Shown: positions 22,560 through 35,600 of the stretch, in pieces | Numbering within the stretch: position 1 is the first letter of the stretch | Layout of the letters: each line of letters begins with the position of its first letter | Position numbers and translations under genes: made by a program | DNA from: Phalacrocorax aristotelis | Lineage: Eukaryota; Chordata; Aves; Suliformes; Phalacrocoracidae | DNA: 64,000 bases | Reading direction: 5' to 3' | NCBI RefSeq assembly: GCF_949628215.1 | Contig: NC_134311.1 | Coordinates: 63,968,205 to 64,032,204, forward strand | The notes under the pieces: generated by a model | Seen by the model: the letters and a program-made list of their open reading frames with translations, nothing else | Databases searched by the model: none | Told to the model about the DNA's origin: nothing

Positions 22560-23140
22560 TAAATCTATTTTGCATAATAATTAAATAGTATCACTCCAAC
22601 CCCAAGAAGTCATAGACCTTTCGTCATCATTAGACAAAATCAGGCTGAGTGTAAACACAGCCTAGTTTCCTCCATGTTTTTGTATTTGTATGCAGCAATT
22701 GTCAGCATGTCGGCAGTGGACGGTGATAAAGTGCATTTTTCTGCTTGGGTGGTTAGCCCTTTCATTTTTACAAGTGACAAAATAAAAATCTGTTGAAGAG
22801 TGAACATGCTGCTTTCACTGTGTCATCTCAGCCCTGCGGGTCATTTTATTATAAAAATGTAAAAATCCAGTCAATTTTATTTAATCAGCTGAAAAGGAAA
22901 AGTGTTTCCAGGTCATTAATCAAGTGCTCCTTCTCTGTGGGACTTGTCTCTTCAGAAACTGCCATCTGAATCATTAATAAAGCTGAAAAGATTTTGTGCC
23001 AGCGGGTTTTTGAGAAACCTACATGTTATCAATATAACCAGAGTAAAGTAATTTGAGGTCATCAAATAAAGCTTTATATATTCATTCCTTCAAAAGCTGT
23101 ATCTTGCCTATTAAAATCAATTAATTATTTATTTTTAAAG
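22560..23140. other. Candidate conserved regulatory block (homeodomain/POU-like sites)
   Basis: A repeat-free AT-rich block with dense homeodomain-like motifs. TTTGCATAATAATTAA at about 22569-22584 combines an octamer-like and a TAATTA core. GTCATTAATCAAGTG near 22913 contains the NKX-type TCAAGTG. ATTAAT, AATCATTAATAAAG and CAATTAATTATT also occur. No frame or splice logic suggests an exon. Seen: the motifs and the absence of repeats. Inferred: enhancer-like conservation. Such motifs also arise by chance in AT-rich DNA. Confidence 0.25.
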
Positions 23141-24724
23141 CATTTAATTGTTGGAAAACATACAACTGCTTAGAAGGTATTTGATTATATATTCCATAAT
23201 TATATGTTTTCTTTAATGTTACCTAACCATATATTTACAGTAAACTTTTATGTGAATTGATCAAAACATAATGAGACAGTAAGAAGAGATAATTGCCACT
23301 GTATCTATAATAATAATGATAGTAATTAAACCACAGAGAACTACATTCAAATAACATCAAGCTTGAGACCTAAACCCTTATTAACAAAGCCACTGAAGGC
23401 ACTAACTGCGTTGTTAACACATTCAGTTCCGTGCACGCCTCAATGCGGCAGCTTGGCTACCTGCAGCCACACCTCTGTATACCTTTTGCTTCAGGCAAAG
23501 ATCCCATGAAGAAGTGAGGTGAAACGTGTTTCCATCCCACATGATGGGCAAGGAAAAAGCCTTAGAAAATGTTGGGAATGGTAGGTTAAAAGGAGAGAGG
23601 TAGACTGAGGTGTGGAATAAGCATGAATTCAAGAATTAGGGCACTCCTATGGCCAGTCATATTCTCACTTGGCTTTGGGAGGCTGAGCTTTAATTCCCCA
23701 TCTTTTCAGCTGTTTCTCTGGAGAGTAGTACCAACAGAAGCAAACTGAGAGTAATGAATAGCCTAATATTTAAGGTTTTCATTTTGCATGAGGAGTGTAG
23801 ATATAGCTATCTGGTTTTCATTAAAGAGAGCAAGCATTTGAATCCAAGTTCCTTACTATTGTCTGGTCAGGATAGATTTCTTTCCCCTAGGCTTCCTTCC
23901 CCCGTAAACTGTTCATTTGGGTTTGACAAATCTCAACACGTTAAGTGAAAAACTTTCTGCCAGGAACTTCCTACTCAGTCTACTTATGAACAACCTGTTA
24001 TGTTTGCATTTACACCAATGGGCTTTGGATTCAGGAAGGTAAGAGATGCTTGCTTGATTTACATTTTTTGGTTTGCATTGCATCTTTTGTAATATATTGG
24101 ATTGCTCCCAATGAATTGATTAACTAGCATTTCCTAATTACCTCTAATTTTTTTGAAAGGTAATAAATTAATTTTGCTTTCTGAAAGTGCTAAAGTTATA
24201 ATTTCAAAATCTACATAAATCCATTTCTATTCAGGAAAACAGCAGTTCAGACTATATGCACACAGGTGTGCTTTTACTCATGCATACTCTAATTTGAAAA
24301 AAAGAGTTGAAAAATAGAACCCATATCGCTTTCTCTCTGACTTTTTAAAGATATCTTTACTCTTATATATGGCATCTTATGAGTGAATTAAGATGTTGTG
24401 TTCTTCACAGTGAAAGTTCATGGGCTGTTACAGTGAAATCCTGAATTCACAAGTCTATCGATATAATTAAGATTGTGTTTTATTCTTCTGAACAGTGTGC
24501 ACATAACAGCTGATGCTAACCACCACCGCCCTCATTATGTATTGTAGACTGTGGAGACTCCTCCTAGCCTTTCCTGTAGCTTTATTGCACAATTACAAAC
24601 AGTGTGAATTCTGCCTAACACTGTGGACATCCTTGCTTACGTTGGACCTTGTTTCATGTGGACAGCACTTATGTTGACATAACTGTATGAAACTTGGCAC
24701 GCAGGCTTACAGCAGGCCACCAAA
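23141..24724. other. Unique AT-rich sequence, nothing recognised
   Basis: No gene or repeat was recognised. Short open frames (23423-23632 minus, 23754-23948 plus) show no domain. Confidence 0.5.
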
Positions 24725-24811
24725 GAGCCAGAATCTAATTGCATTTACACCAGTTCAATTCACTTAGACTTACTTGTTTGTACCTGTGTAACGGAGTGAA
24801 AAAGAGCCCAC
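24725..24811. repeat. Imperfect palindrome, probable ancient non-autonomous transposon relic
   Basis: The left half reads GAGCCAGAATCTAATTGCAT then TTACACCAGTTC. The right half, reverse-complemented, reads GGGCTCTTTTTCACTCCGTTACACAGGTAC-like. The two halves align loosely around TTACAC and GAGCC/GGCTC cores, with CACTTAGACTTAC in the centre. Palindromes built on TTACACC...GGTGTAA with GGGCC-like ends are familiar from old amniote interspersed repeats. The family is not named here. Confidence 0.4.
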
Positions 24812-27800
24812 AGGTCAACAACAGCAGTAATTACTTGTCCACTAGGAACTGAACTGAGGCCACCAATTCATTTCACACAGTTGACCAAACAGTCATTGGA
24901 TGGTAACTACGTCTTGTCCTGAGCAACTCAAGCTATTCATAACAGGAACTTAGTAGAAGAGGGCTTCAGAGTCCATTTACCAATCCCCAGGACTCAATGG
25001 CTCATGAGACTAGTAATGTGTTATGAAGTCTCTCGCCATCACAAAGTTACAGTTTAAGAGTGTGTGCATGTGTGTGCCTGTATGCATGTGGTTTTCCTTT
25101 CTTTCCTTGTACAAAATTGCCTAAGGTGCCCTGCTAGCTTTGGGGAAGAGTGTCTTTACCCTGCTGTGATAATTTGAGACATGGCAGAATTTTGTGATTC
25201 AAAGCAGGTTTTCTTCTTTTTTTCTTTTGTACATTATTTTATTTCAGAGATGTTTTAGTCTTAATATAGACTAATCACTATAATGGTTATCTAAAAAAAG
25301 GGAGCCATATAAATAATCTCATTTTATCACTTGATTTGCTCCAAAATCACTATTACTATGATTAGTGTATATTAAGAAAAAATATCTATGAAATTTTGTT
25401 TGAAGATAAAAGACTATAGAAAAAAAGCTGCCTTGAATCACAAAGCTCTGCCAAGTCCTAAATTATCACAGCAGGAGTAAAGATGGTATAACAATGATAA
25501 AACAGCTACCAAAGAAGATTAGTCCCAGTACAAATTAAAATTCCTACAATTTTTCTGTAACAGATGTAGTAATTTTTCAGTAATTGTTATTAATTATTTT
25601 TTGCAAGAAAGTATCAACAATTCTCCTTTAACAATGTCAGCTACCATTAGTATAAATCTTTCAGGGCTCATTTTTATGCATGCATATACTTTGCACAACA
25701 GAAAGCCAGAGTCTTGCAGTTGTAAAATAGATTAAGCAGGGATTAGAAAATGTGGAATGATGTCTACTCAGCAATTCAGTCATTTTCTGGTTTTACACCA
25801 TTACACAAACCTTTACTCAGCCTGTAAAGTTGCTTAGTATCTGGTTTGTCAGTAATAAAATCAAAGGAAATAGAGAAAATAGGCTGATTTTTTTTTAAGT
25901 CACATCCATATTAACTTAAATATAAAGAAAGTTGAAGATAGTGTATGTGCAGACTCTTATGGGACTACTGTAACAATAGACATCTAGACGCTGTACGTAT
26001 TGAACAACCATTCAGTTAAACACTTCAGAAATTTACTTTTTTGCTTCAAGAAACATTTTTGGCATATTTTAACCCTTTCTTGCTCTCTAATGTCAGAAAT
26101 GTGAAGCTATTTCTCTTCCTATCTCATTCTTATTCAATACATTTGCCAAAATAAAATGTAGACTAATATCTAATATCTAAAGCTAATATCTTTACATCTT
26201 GTGTTACCTCAGTGATCAGGATATTATTCTCCCATGTAACATGGGACTTCAGACTGAAACTGGCCTATTGGTCACTTCAGTCTGATCTCATACTACTGCA
26301 AGTGTAGTAAATTTCTTGCCTTCATTACTTTTTCTAGAATTGTATGTTTTTGCAGGTTTTATTTTTTTAAAATTCCTAAATATATCTTAGCACTACCCTT
26401 TTAGCTTAGTAATTTCTTCTCCTTGGAGCTTAATTGTAATCAAAGATTTTCCCAACTTTCATTTTGCTAGGCTGAATGAACTATGCTGTTTTACCACCTC
26501 CTCCTTCTCTGAGCAGATTTTCTTTTGCACCTCCTCTTGTTTACTCTTTTCTTTTTTCCACCCATCCTCCTCCTCCTTCCCCATGCCTAAGTGACTTACA
26601 GTTGTACCCAACATTTCAGGTGAGGTCATATTCAGTCCTTAGAAACTAATTTTTACTGTTTTTTCTATTATTTTAGAGAGCTTTTCCTCTTGATTTATAT
26701 TCCTTCTTTCAGGACAATCATCACCATCTCCCTTGCTCACAACCAGAGTTCTGCTACCGATTTCCATCTACTCCTGTTTAGCTAATGATTTCTAACATTA
26801 CAGCAAATGCTTGACTGAAACTTAAATAGATAAAATCAAGTAAAAGTAACTTCACTGAAGACAAATATCAGCTGATTGATGCAAGATGCATTTTTATCCC
26901 TTTTACTTCTCAGTACCTTGGAACACTTTGTGGAATAAATAGATTTCTTACCCATATTTAAATCCTATAAACCGCACCCCTTCTTCATTTTGCTCTGGAA
27001 TTTGCCTGGTTTTTGTTTTCTGACCTTGTTGCTTTGTAGGGAAATGAACATAGATATTTTGCACTTGGTTAAACATGTAATATACACATCAGAGCATGTA
27101 GGATGAAATATAACACAAGGGCTGTTAGGACAGATTTAATTGCCTCTTTGCTAAATGTTCAGCATACTATATTCCTATAACCTTTGACCATGTATATTGA
27201 TTTGTATCTGCATTTTTTTTCTGACATGAGCACTTAGCATGCAAGGATTATCTGTCTACACACTGAGAAAATGGTGATATAGGTGTCTTTAAGAATTAAT
27301 TTCTTAGCTTTCTCCTTTGATGAATAACTACAGGATTTTCTCTCTCCTGATAAAATACATGTTCATGGTTTTACCTTATCTATTCTGCACTGCTGCAGTT
27401 TGAAGTATTTTAGGATTAGTCAGTTTCCTAAGATTTTTTGTTCCCAGGAAATACAGAAACAGAGAAAACCTGCATTTTTACTACAGTAAAGATATCATGG
27501 AGCTATGAAGTCTCAATTAAATTCACAAATAATTATTTGGATTCCAGATTTAAAAGTTGAAGTTAAATAATCCCTTGTCACCTGAAGAACTGTTCTCCCT
27601 TTTTTTTGGTATATTTGGCTTTGAGAAAAACGAGAATGTTACAGATAATTTCCTCAGTATAGATAGCATGGAGTTGATGTTTTGTAAATGTCAAGATGTT
27701 GCTTTTTTGCAGTTAGGACACTGGTGAATTTTTTATTGACTTTCATTGTAATGGTGAATATTCTTGGGTTTTCTGAAAAGCAACCTTACCCCTTGGTGGA

Positions 27801-29580
27801 GTTTTTCTTCTGCTTTTTGCTCCTCAGTTTCCCACTTCCAGCCCAATGCAACAGAAATATGAGTCACACTCTTCACATACTAAAAATTTATTCTGATTTA
27901 TATGCATCTCCTAATAGCAAATTCAGAGACGGAAAAAGTATCATGCACGTTCTGTGAGTCTGACTTCTGTCTAAATGTCTGAGAAGTGTTCAGCTTGTCA
28001 GAAAACAACTGCTTTTTCTCTCTGCTCCAGGGAATACCACTGACTTGACAGGAAAAAATAAAATCCCTAAATCACAGATTTACCTCCTAAAAATGATTCT
28101 TGGGGTGCTTCAGCACCACCTCTTCTTTTAGGAATAGATTTCATAAGCCATTATGTTCAGCTTTTGTGAAGGAGCAATTCCTTATGTGCAAGTCACCCCT
28201 GTGCTGGGAATGCAGAGGTAAGGGGAGCACTATTGCCCTTTTCCATGCATTTACAGAAAGGCGTTGTTGATGTGGCAATGAAACGTTTTTCACTTCAAGG
28301 GCAACAAGCTCTGTGCTAAGAAACTGTGAAGATGCCCTATTGGCACATTAAATAACACCTAAATGGTTAATAATGGGAAAAGAAAAAAATTATCTTGAAG
28401 GTCAGTTGTCATAGCTACAAGTTGCCAGTTTGGACAGACAGTCAGTGATTGTCATCCAGGAACAGGAGCTCTGGATCGTAAATCCTGACTTGTGGTCTTA
28501 CCCAAACAACAGAAGGGTACCCATTACGGCACGAATGCAGCTGAACGTTAAAATAGCTGACAAACTCACTGCTATTTTCATTTGGTTTAGCATGGTTAGG
28601 AAGCTGAAAAACAGCTTCCTTTTTCTTTTTTTTATTTTTGTATATATATATAAGGAGTTGTTAGTGAACTGTAGTGCTTTATAGGATGACAAAAATATAA
28701 AAACAGAACACATATAGAACACTAATGTAATGGCTTTTCTTCTGTGAGCAGCTTTTCCATTTAAACACATTGAGGACTTGTTCTGAAAAACTGTTGCTGT
28801 CCCACTGACTTTTAGTGATCTTGGAGCTCCAATTCTGACAAGTCTAATTATAAAAAGAAAGAGGTGTATTAAAAATGCATTAATGCATAAAGCTATAAGA
28901 TGCATGGGAGACTTCAGGTTTTGCCAGAGCTGACTTTTGCATTTCACCTTCTATTTATCATGCTGATCCTTTTGTAGGATAATCTTATAAATAGCAAATC
29001 ATTAATATGTTTAGTTGTCTGCAGAGCTCTAAAATGTACTTAAGAATGGTATAGAGAAGTCATTTTTGTTTTGTTTCTGGAACAGAGAAAAGAAGAAAAA
29101 AGACTTGTCTTTTACAGCAGCATTCTTTTTTTTCATGGTGATCATTTAAAATGAGAGATAATTCTGTGAGAAATAGAGAAAACCAAAATTTTTTCAGTTT
29201 TGTAATACAGCACTCTATAATCACTATAACACATGATGAAATATGAATAATTTCTCAAAAGATTTAATATGTGCATGCTATTAACTCAGTCTATTTCACT
29301 CATTTCTTCTCTTATCTCCCCAAAGTGGAATAATTTATTAGTTATCAATAATGTATGCTTATGTGTATTGTGTAGACTTCATCTGTTTAATTCCCCTATA
29401 TATTTATCAATGGTTTTGACTAATCTTTCTGCTTTTTGTCTTCTGACTGACAAATTATTTTTATTCTCCAATATATTTATTGCTTATAGGAACAAACTTT
29501 TTCTTCTGTAGTCTCACGTCAAGCTTGGAAACTCTTCTCTGGACAGCTGTGTTGGCCAAAGAAATTTTATTGCACAAAGC
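24812..29580. other. Unique AT-rich sequence, nothing recognised
   Basis: No gene or transposon was recognised over 4.8 kb. Pyrimidine-rich tracts (about 26505-26585), a 10-bp stem with 17-nt loop near 26249-26286, and a 9-bp stem with A5 loop (28598-28620) were noted and are consistent with chance. The 89- and 149-codon open frames (27688-27957 plus; 28498-28947 minus) are low-complexity, without domains or codon signal. Confidence 0.5.
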
Positions 29581-29652
29581 AATATATATATAAGATATTA
29601 TATATATTATATATATATAATATATATCTTATATATTATATATATAAGATAA
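29581..29652. repeat. AT-rich inverted repeat
   Basis: Almost pure A/T. The 12-mer ATATATAAGATA occurs directly at 29586-29597 and 29640-29651 and inverted at 29625-29636, so two alternative hairpins can form. Such AT palindromes are cruciform-prone and unstable. Confidence 0.8.
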
Positions 29653-32600
29653 TAAGCATTGTATTTTTTACGTGTGGTGTATTTAACACCAATACTTGTT
29701 TCACATTATATTATGTCACAGAAACCACTGGTTGGCAACTCTTAGTAATAATGGATCTCTAAATATTTGAAAGCATGAAAGAAAACATTTCATTTTACAG
29801 GAATCATAGTGAATCTATGATATGAGTAGATCCTTTCTCTGTGACCAGATCTGCCACAGGTTAACATGATTGTCAATCCCTTTTCTTCCAGAATAGGTGT
29901 TCTAATAGAATTCCAGTGTTGTTTATCTAAGTTAAATATAGACTAGATGTTACGCAGAAAAGTGGGATATGGCTTTTTGATCTCAAATATGACTTGCTGT
30001 GTTTGGAAAAATGAATTTCTCTTTTTCAGATTATTTGAAGTCAAGACACCTGAACTGTGGAGAATACAACAAAGGTGAGACAAATCTCACAACTAAATGT
30101 GGATATATTATTAATGGAGTATTGGTACCACTGTTTACGGTTTGGTAGGTTGTAAAGAAATATCCTCATTTAATCAAAATGTTTACTATAGCTTCTCTCC
30201 CCATTATGGATGAACTAAACCAAACAAGAGATTAACTTAAATCAAGGGTTGTATTTTAAGAAACCAAATAAATTAACAAAAGGTCTCTGTTAACTGCAGC
30301 AAGGATAGAATGAAGAAGATAACTAAAGCCTTGCAGGCTCTTTGCTGAACTAGAAGTGGTATGGAGTGCTTGTAGTCACTTGAACGTAGGAGAAACGTGG
30401 ATGTCCACAGAATGTCAGGAAGGGCTCACTCTGCATGCCAGTTATTGGGATAGTGCTCCTATCATGGCATTCTGCTGAGGAAAAAAGAGTATTTCACATG
30501 AAAGCATGTAATTGCAAAAGCAGGTTTCAGTGTTTGGTGCAAAGAAGACATTTCCTTTGGTCAGAAAAAGGTTGTCATTTGCACACATTGAGTCCCAACT
30601 CTTTCAGTAGCACAGTATTTACTATAATATTTCTGTACTCACAAGTAATCTTTCTACTGTTTTTTCTTCAAAGTATTTTTTCACTCCTGGTTAATATGTT
30701 TACCTTTATTCTTCCACATTTGATTTATTTTGTTTCTACATAGCACCCGCACATTCTTCCTGTATATTACAATAGTGCATGAGTTTGCCTTGTTGCCTGT
30801 GTTGCTTTGCATTTTGTTCATTTGTCTTATTGAAAGATTCAGTAGTAAAGCAAAACTCTATTACCGTGAAAGCCTGCTGTATCTGGGGAAGGTTTCTCAT
30901 GCTTTCTCACCTCATACCCATGAGAGATTAGGTAACAATTAAAGTATTATGTTGTTAGACAATACCTTTTCCTTTTGGAAAGATCGAAACTCTAAAATGG
31001 TACCCTCCTCACAGAAAATCTGCTGAGGAATTAAAACTCTTTCTGAACAGAGTTTTGCAGTTAACATGGATCACGGCTTATTTGAAGAAAGAAGATTTCA
31101 TGCCACAGACAGTAAAGATATAGAATATTGAACACCCTTTGACAAAGCGTAGAATTTATCATTTTGTCTATTTCCTGCCTTAGTGGCTTTTAAAATGCAT
31201 TTTTGAAGCATTCTTTTTGTCCAGTTTTGTGGTACTAATTGTGTCAGGAGAATGGTCCCGTTTTCTTTAGGACATCCAAGGCAAAGGAACCAGCCCTCTT
31301 TCTGAGAGAAATTATATCATGGTTTTAGGAAAAAAACATAATTTGTGACATAATTGTTCTTTGGAGATCATAATAAGAAACACAACCAAATAAAACCCAA
31401 TTGTAATAAATCCCCAGAAGGTTAGCCAATTTACATTCAGAAGCACTTTTTCTCCCCAAGAGACAGTGGCACTGGGGGTACTGGTCTCTTTCTCTTAAGT
31501 TAAGCAGAAGTAGAAATGTGACTTCCATGTGTGTGTCCGGATCACTGTCTCATGTCTTATTTGATAATTTACTGCACAGCAGAGGATTTTGTAAGGTGTG
31601 TGCTTCTCTGTCTGGGGTATAACAGAGCCCTGTGTGACTTCAATGCTTTTAGAAGTCCTGAAAGTTTCAGATAAACAATAGGAAATAAAGTATATACATT
31701 CTATGCTCCCTCCAATTATACTGGTTTAACATACCTTCTGAAACTCACTTAGGCATAATATGGTCTGGCTCAAGGGAATATGTCTTTTTCTTACCACTTC
31801 TAAGAGGACAATCTCATTTCAAACCCCCTTGGTCCTTTACCATAAAAAGCACTTTCAGAAAAGTTGTACTGTGTCAGTGATGCACTCCAAGGTTGATCTG
31901 AGAGTTTGCAAGTCGGTTTTGAGGAGTAGCGCTGTGAGTTTGGGAAAACTAGCCCAGTGGGCAAGCTATCTTTTCTTGCAAGGCTCCATAAGTTGACATA
32001 TTTACTCACTCCCAGCAATAATGTAATGAAGGCATTCTACCTGACATCCCACTGTCAGAAGAAAAAACTTCTGTTGCCTAACTGATAATTCTCTGCCATC
32101 AGGGTGATATTTTATTGAAACACAGGACTTGCAATGGATCTCAACAGAACTCTCCTGCAACTTCCTCTCTTGCCATCTAGCTATTGCTTCATTATCTAGA
32201 TTTATAAAAATAATTCAGTTTGAAGCAGGATATTGCCAGCATTTGATCACATCTGCTGTTGCTTAGAGATGCAACAGTGCTTGTTAGAAAATATTGTGAT
32301 GTTGGCATAGGATAATGCTTGCATGGGGAATTGAATCTCTCAGGCAGACAGGATGGTTGGCTGTGGACCAGATGGTGATAGGGTTCTTCATAGCAAGACT
32401 CTTGACCTGGATCAGGTGAAGATTCCCCAAACTGTTCTGACCAGTTCTTAAAACCTTGCTGGCCTATGGTCCTACATGACCACTCCAGCATGTGCATTGT
32501 TTGTCTCTACTGGCTACTATAAACTACATACAAAAATCTATCTTAACAATGTACCAAATTCTGTCCTATGTGATCACTTCTACATCTGCATGACCAGTTT

Positions 32601-35600
32601 TTACTGAATATTCACAAGAGTCTTCTCTGGGTACATTTCAGTCAATTCTGCACTAGGAGATGCCTGGGGAGTCTCTTTGTCTCATATAAAAGGCACATAC
32701 CTTGGGGATACATATTAGCACCATATAGACAAATCATCTACCAGCTCCATTAAATCAGAAGTAGCCTTTTATCTGCTGGCTTTTTTACACAACCTTGTTA
32801 TTGTTTTTGTTTCTTTTTGATTATCATTAGTTAGAATTTTAATTCTGGAGGCACTTCAGACTGATTATGCTGTGGACACCTTAGGATGTCGATCATCTCC
32901 TCAGGCAGCCTGGTGTATACCAGGGAGCCAAGAGGAAATACCTTGATTGTAAAGTTATCCAGATTATTTTCAAATAATTACAAGAAAATAAAGCAGTGAA
33001 CTGATATTCTCAAATGCAAAACAGCAATCTTATTGTTATACTGATTTACAAAGACATTATATTTCTTGTTGAAATCTTATTGTGTTGGTTCCTATTTTTC
33101 AGAAACTTCTGTATTTCTCTTCAGTGGCATTTTGTCTTTTATATTAGATACTCATACATTCTCTGAAAATGTAAATACCCTGCACAGTTCAGATTCCTCT
33201 CGCTTACTAAGTTAAAAAAAAACCCAACAAAACTATTTAAATTCAATAATATTTCTGCAAATTGAAATCTTCCAATAAGTCAAAGAAGTATAAAACAATT
33301 TGGCTATTAGAATTTTTTTTTTTCATCCCCAGTGGTGTAGCCTTAGATTTTGGAACTGCTATGAACTAGAGATGGGATTGTACGCTATATTTTTTCTTTC
33401 TATCTTCTCCAGAGTTTCCCAAGCCCCACTGCCACTCAAGATTTTTAGGTCTTTGAACTCAAACCTTGTTGCAGATTCTAGATAAGCCAAATCAGACTAG
33501 GAAGTAGGTTATAGGATTTTGAATCTGAACTATATCTGTTCTTGCTTTTTAGGGTGTAGCTGTTTATGGTTATTTACTGAAAAAGTTTTGCTACAGACGG
33601 TAGTGTTCACCAAAGACCCACCTTATACTGAGTCATCCTCACAGCTGCACAGACCCAAGACCTGCCTGGCTCAATTTGCCATTTAGATAACATTCAGTGT
33701 GGCATATATTAAAAGACTTTTATAATTTCCCAATATATAGCTGTGGAGAACAAATAGGACTTTTCAAAATAATAGAAGAGTTATAAAATATTATCAACAG
33801 GAATAATTGGTTTGATTTATTTGTTTGTTTGTTTATTTGAAATTGGGCTTATGTCTCTAATTTCATTATAAAAGAAAATCTAAAAATTAATGGAAAAATT
33901 GTGTGTACATCAGCTGTCCCCACACTTACTATTCACCTTGATTTCCTCAGTTGTTATGACTTACATATCCTTCTACATCACCTTTTTCTCCAGCCCATGG
34001 AACTCTTACATTGAAGACAGAACAACTGGAGAGGAGAGTCATTCATGCTTCGAATGTATGGAGCTGTTGACTGAGTGTTACAGTAAAGTAGCAACATGAA
34101 CTGGATTGTGTAACGATAACATTTTCCACAGAATGACATTAATTTAATCTGTAATGGGAAGCAATATTAACTAGAAAAATAAAACAACCAGGACTGAATT
34201 TTTAAATAAAATTTTGAATTTTTTTTTTTCAGTGGAAATCTCTCAAGTCTCCCAATTTAGGAAGCCCTATTTAAATTTACTCCAAAACTACCCCAACGCT
34301 AGGTCATTTACATATGTGCACAAACCAGTTCCTCCTCATGAGATCTCTTTCATATGGTAGAAATACTTGAATCTTAAATGTACATTTGTGGCACCATAAA
34401 ACGACGTCATCATGGTGTTGTTCATACAGTCTTCATTGTTATTGTACAGTTAACTTGCCAGTTCACATAACACATAATACTCTGCTAACCAGTATGAATT
34501 AAGGGCCAGAGCTAAAGCCAAGTGATATAAAATGACAGTCTTATGGTTGTTGGCTTAATACGTGTTAGATCAAGCCTTAATAAAATCAAAGCTCAGTATT
34601 CACATTTGTAGCCACTGACTTTGCTGTGTATTTAACATAAGTAGCACTTAGTGTCTGACAGCATAACTGATTATGAGGACGAAAGATTTACACTGATCAG
34701 TATATAGGTTTTTTTCTAAATTCGTGAGCTCAAAATAACAACATTTTCTTTTAAACTGTAGAAAAATTGAGAAAAACAGATGGAGGCACAAATAACGATT
34801 CTAGTAATATAATAGTGCTTAAAGGAGGCTGCTAGTCTTAACAAATAATAAGAGTATATTATAGTTTTGACTGTAGTAACACTGTGTCTCTCCACTGAAA
34901 TAACAATAAATGGAAGCATCCTATACTTCTGTGAAATAAAGGAATGTGCAGCAATAGGATTTGTATGTTAAAATACGGTTGTTACAGGCAGAAAAGGAAG
35001 TGTTACCCAAAGTCACAGATTTCAGTTAGTGGGAAAAGGGGCTTGAGTTAGGGTATGAGGAAAGCCAAAAATCAGAATGCTTTGGGGGTCTCACATGAAG
35101 GTCAGATGCACTGAGTGTGTAATAAGCAGGAGGCAATACAGCAGCCATTATCTTCCCTCTGACAAGAGAGCAGCTCACTGACCTGGCATGCTGACAAATG
35201 GAGAGGAAAACTCTGCACTGAGATGTAAATTCCCCGCACAGGTCCCTCATGAATATCTTGTCTCCAGAATTCAAGCCAGTGACCTGGAAAACAAGGTTCC
35301 TCCCCAATCAAAATGACAGGCAGAGCTGGTTTCCCCTCAGGAAGACTACTAGGTGTGTAAAAAAATTATGATTTCTGTGGAGAAAAAAATGAGATGTCAC
35401 ACAGAGCAAAATATTACTTTCAAATGGTCCTCTGCAGCTCCCTTGAATGGCAGCTGTTAAGAATTCAATTGTGTGTATGACACACTGCAATGCAGGATGG
35501 AAGTTCTGTTGGGGAGCAAAAATGAATAGAAATTTTCAATTCAAATTCATTTGAGAATATTTGAATATCTGTCATTCTTTATAACCTGAAGGTTAATTCT

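Noticed and set aside
28598..28620. 9-bp hairpin with A5 loop
   Set aside because: Expected by chance at this length.
28498..28947. 149-codon minus-strand frame
   Set aside because: AT-rich, with low-complexity Phe/Leu/Ile/Lys composition and no domain, splice context or repeat homology. Consistent with chance.
34400..34412. CRE-like ACGACGTCATC
   Set aside because: It lacks the full TGACGTCA palindrome and has no promoter context.
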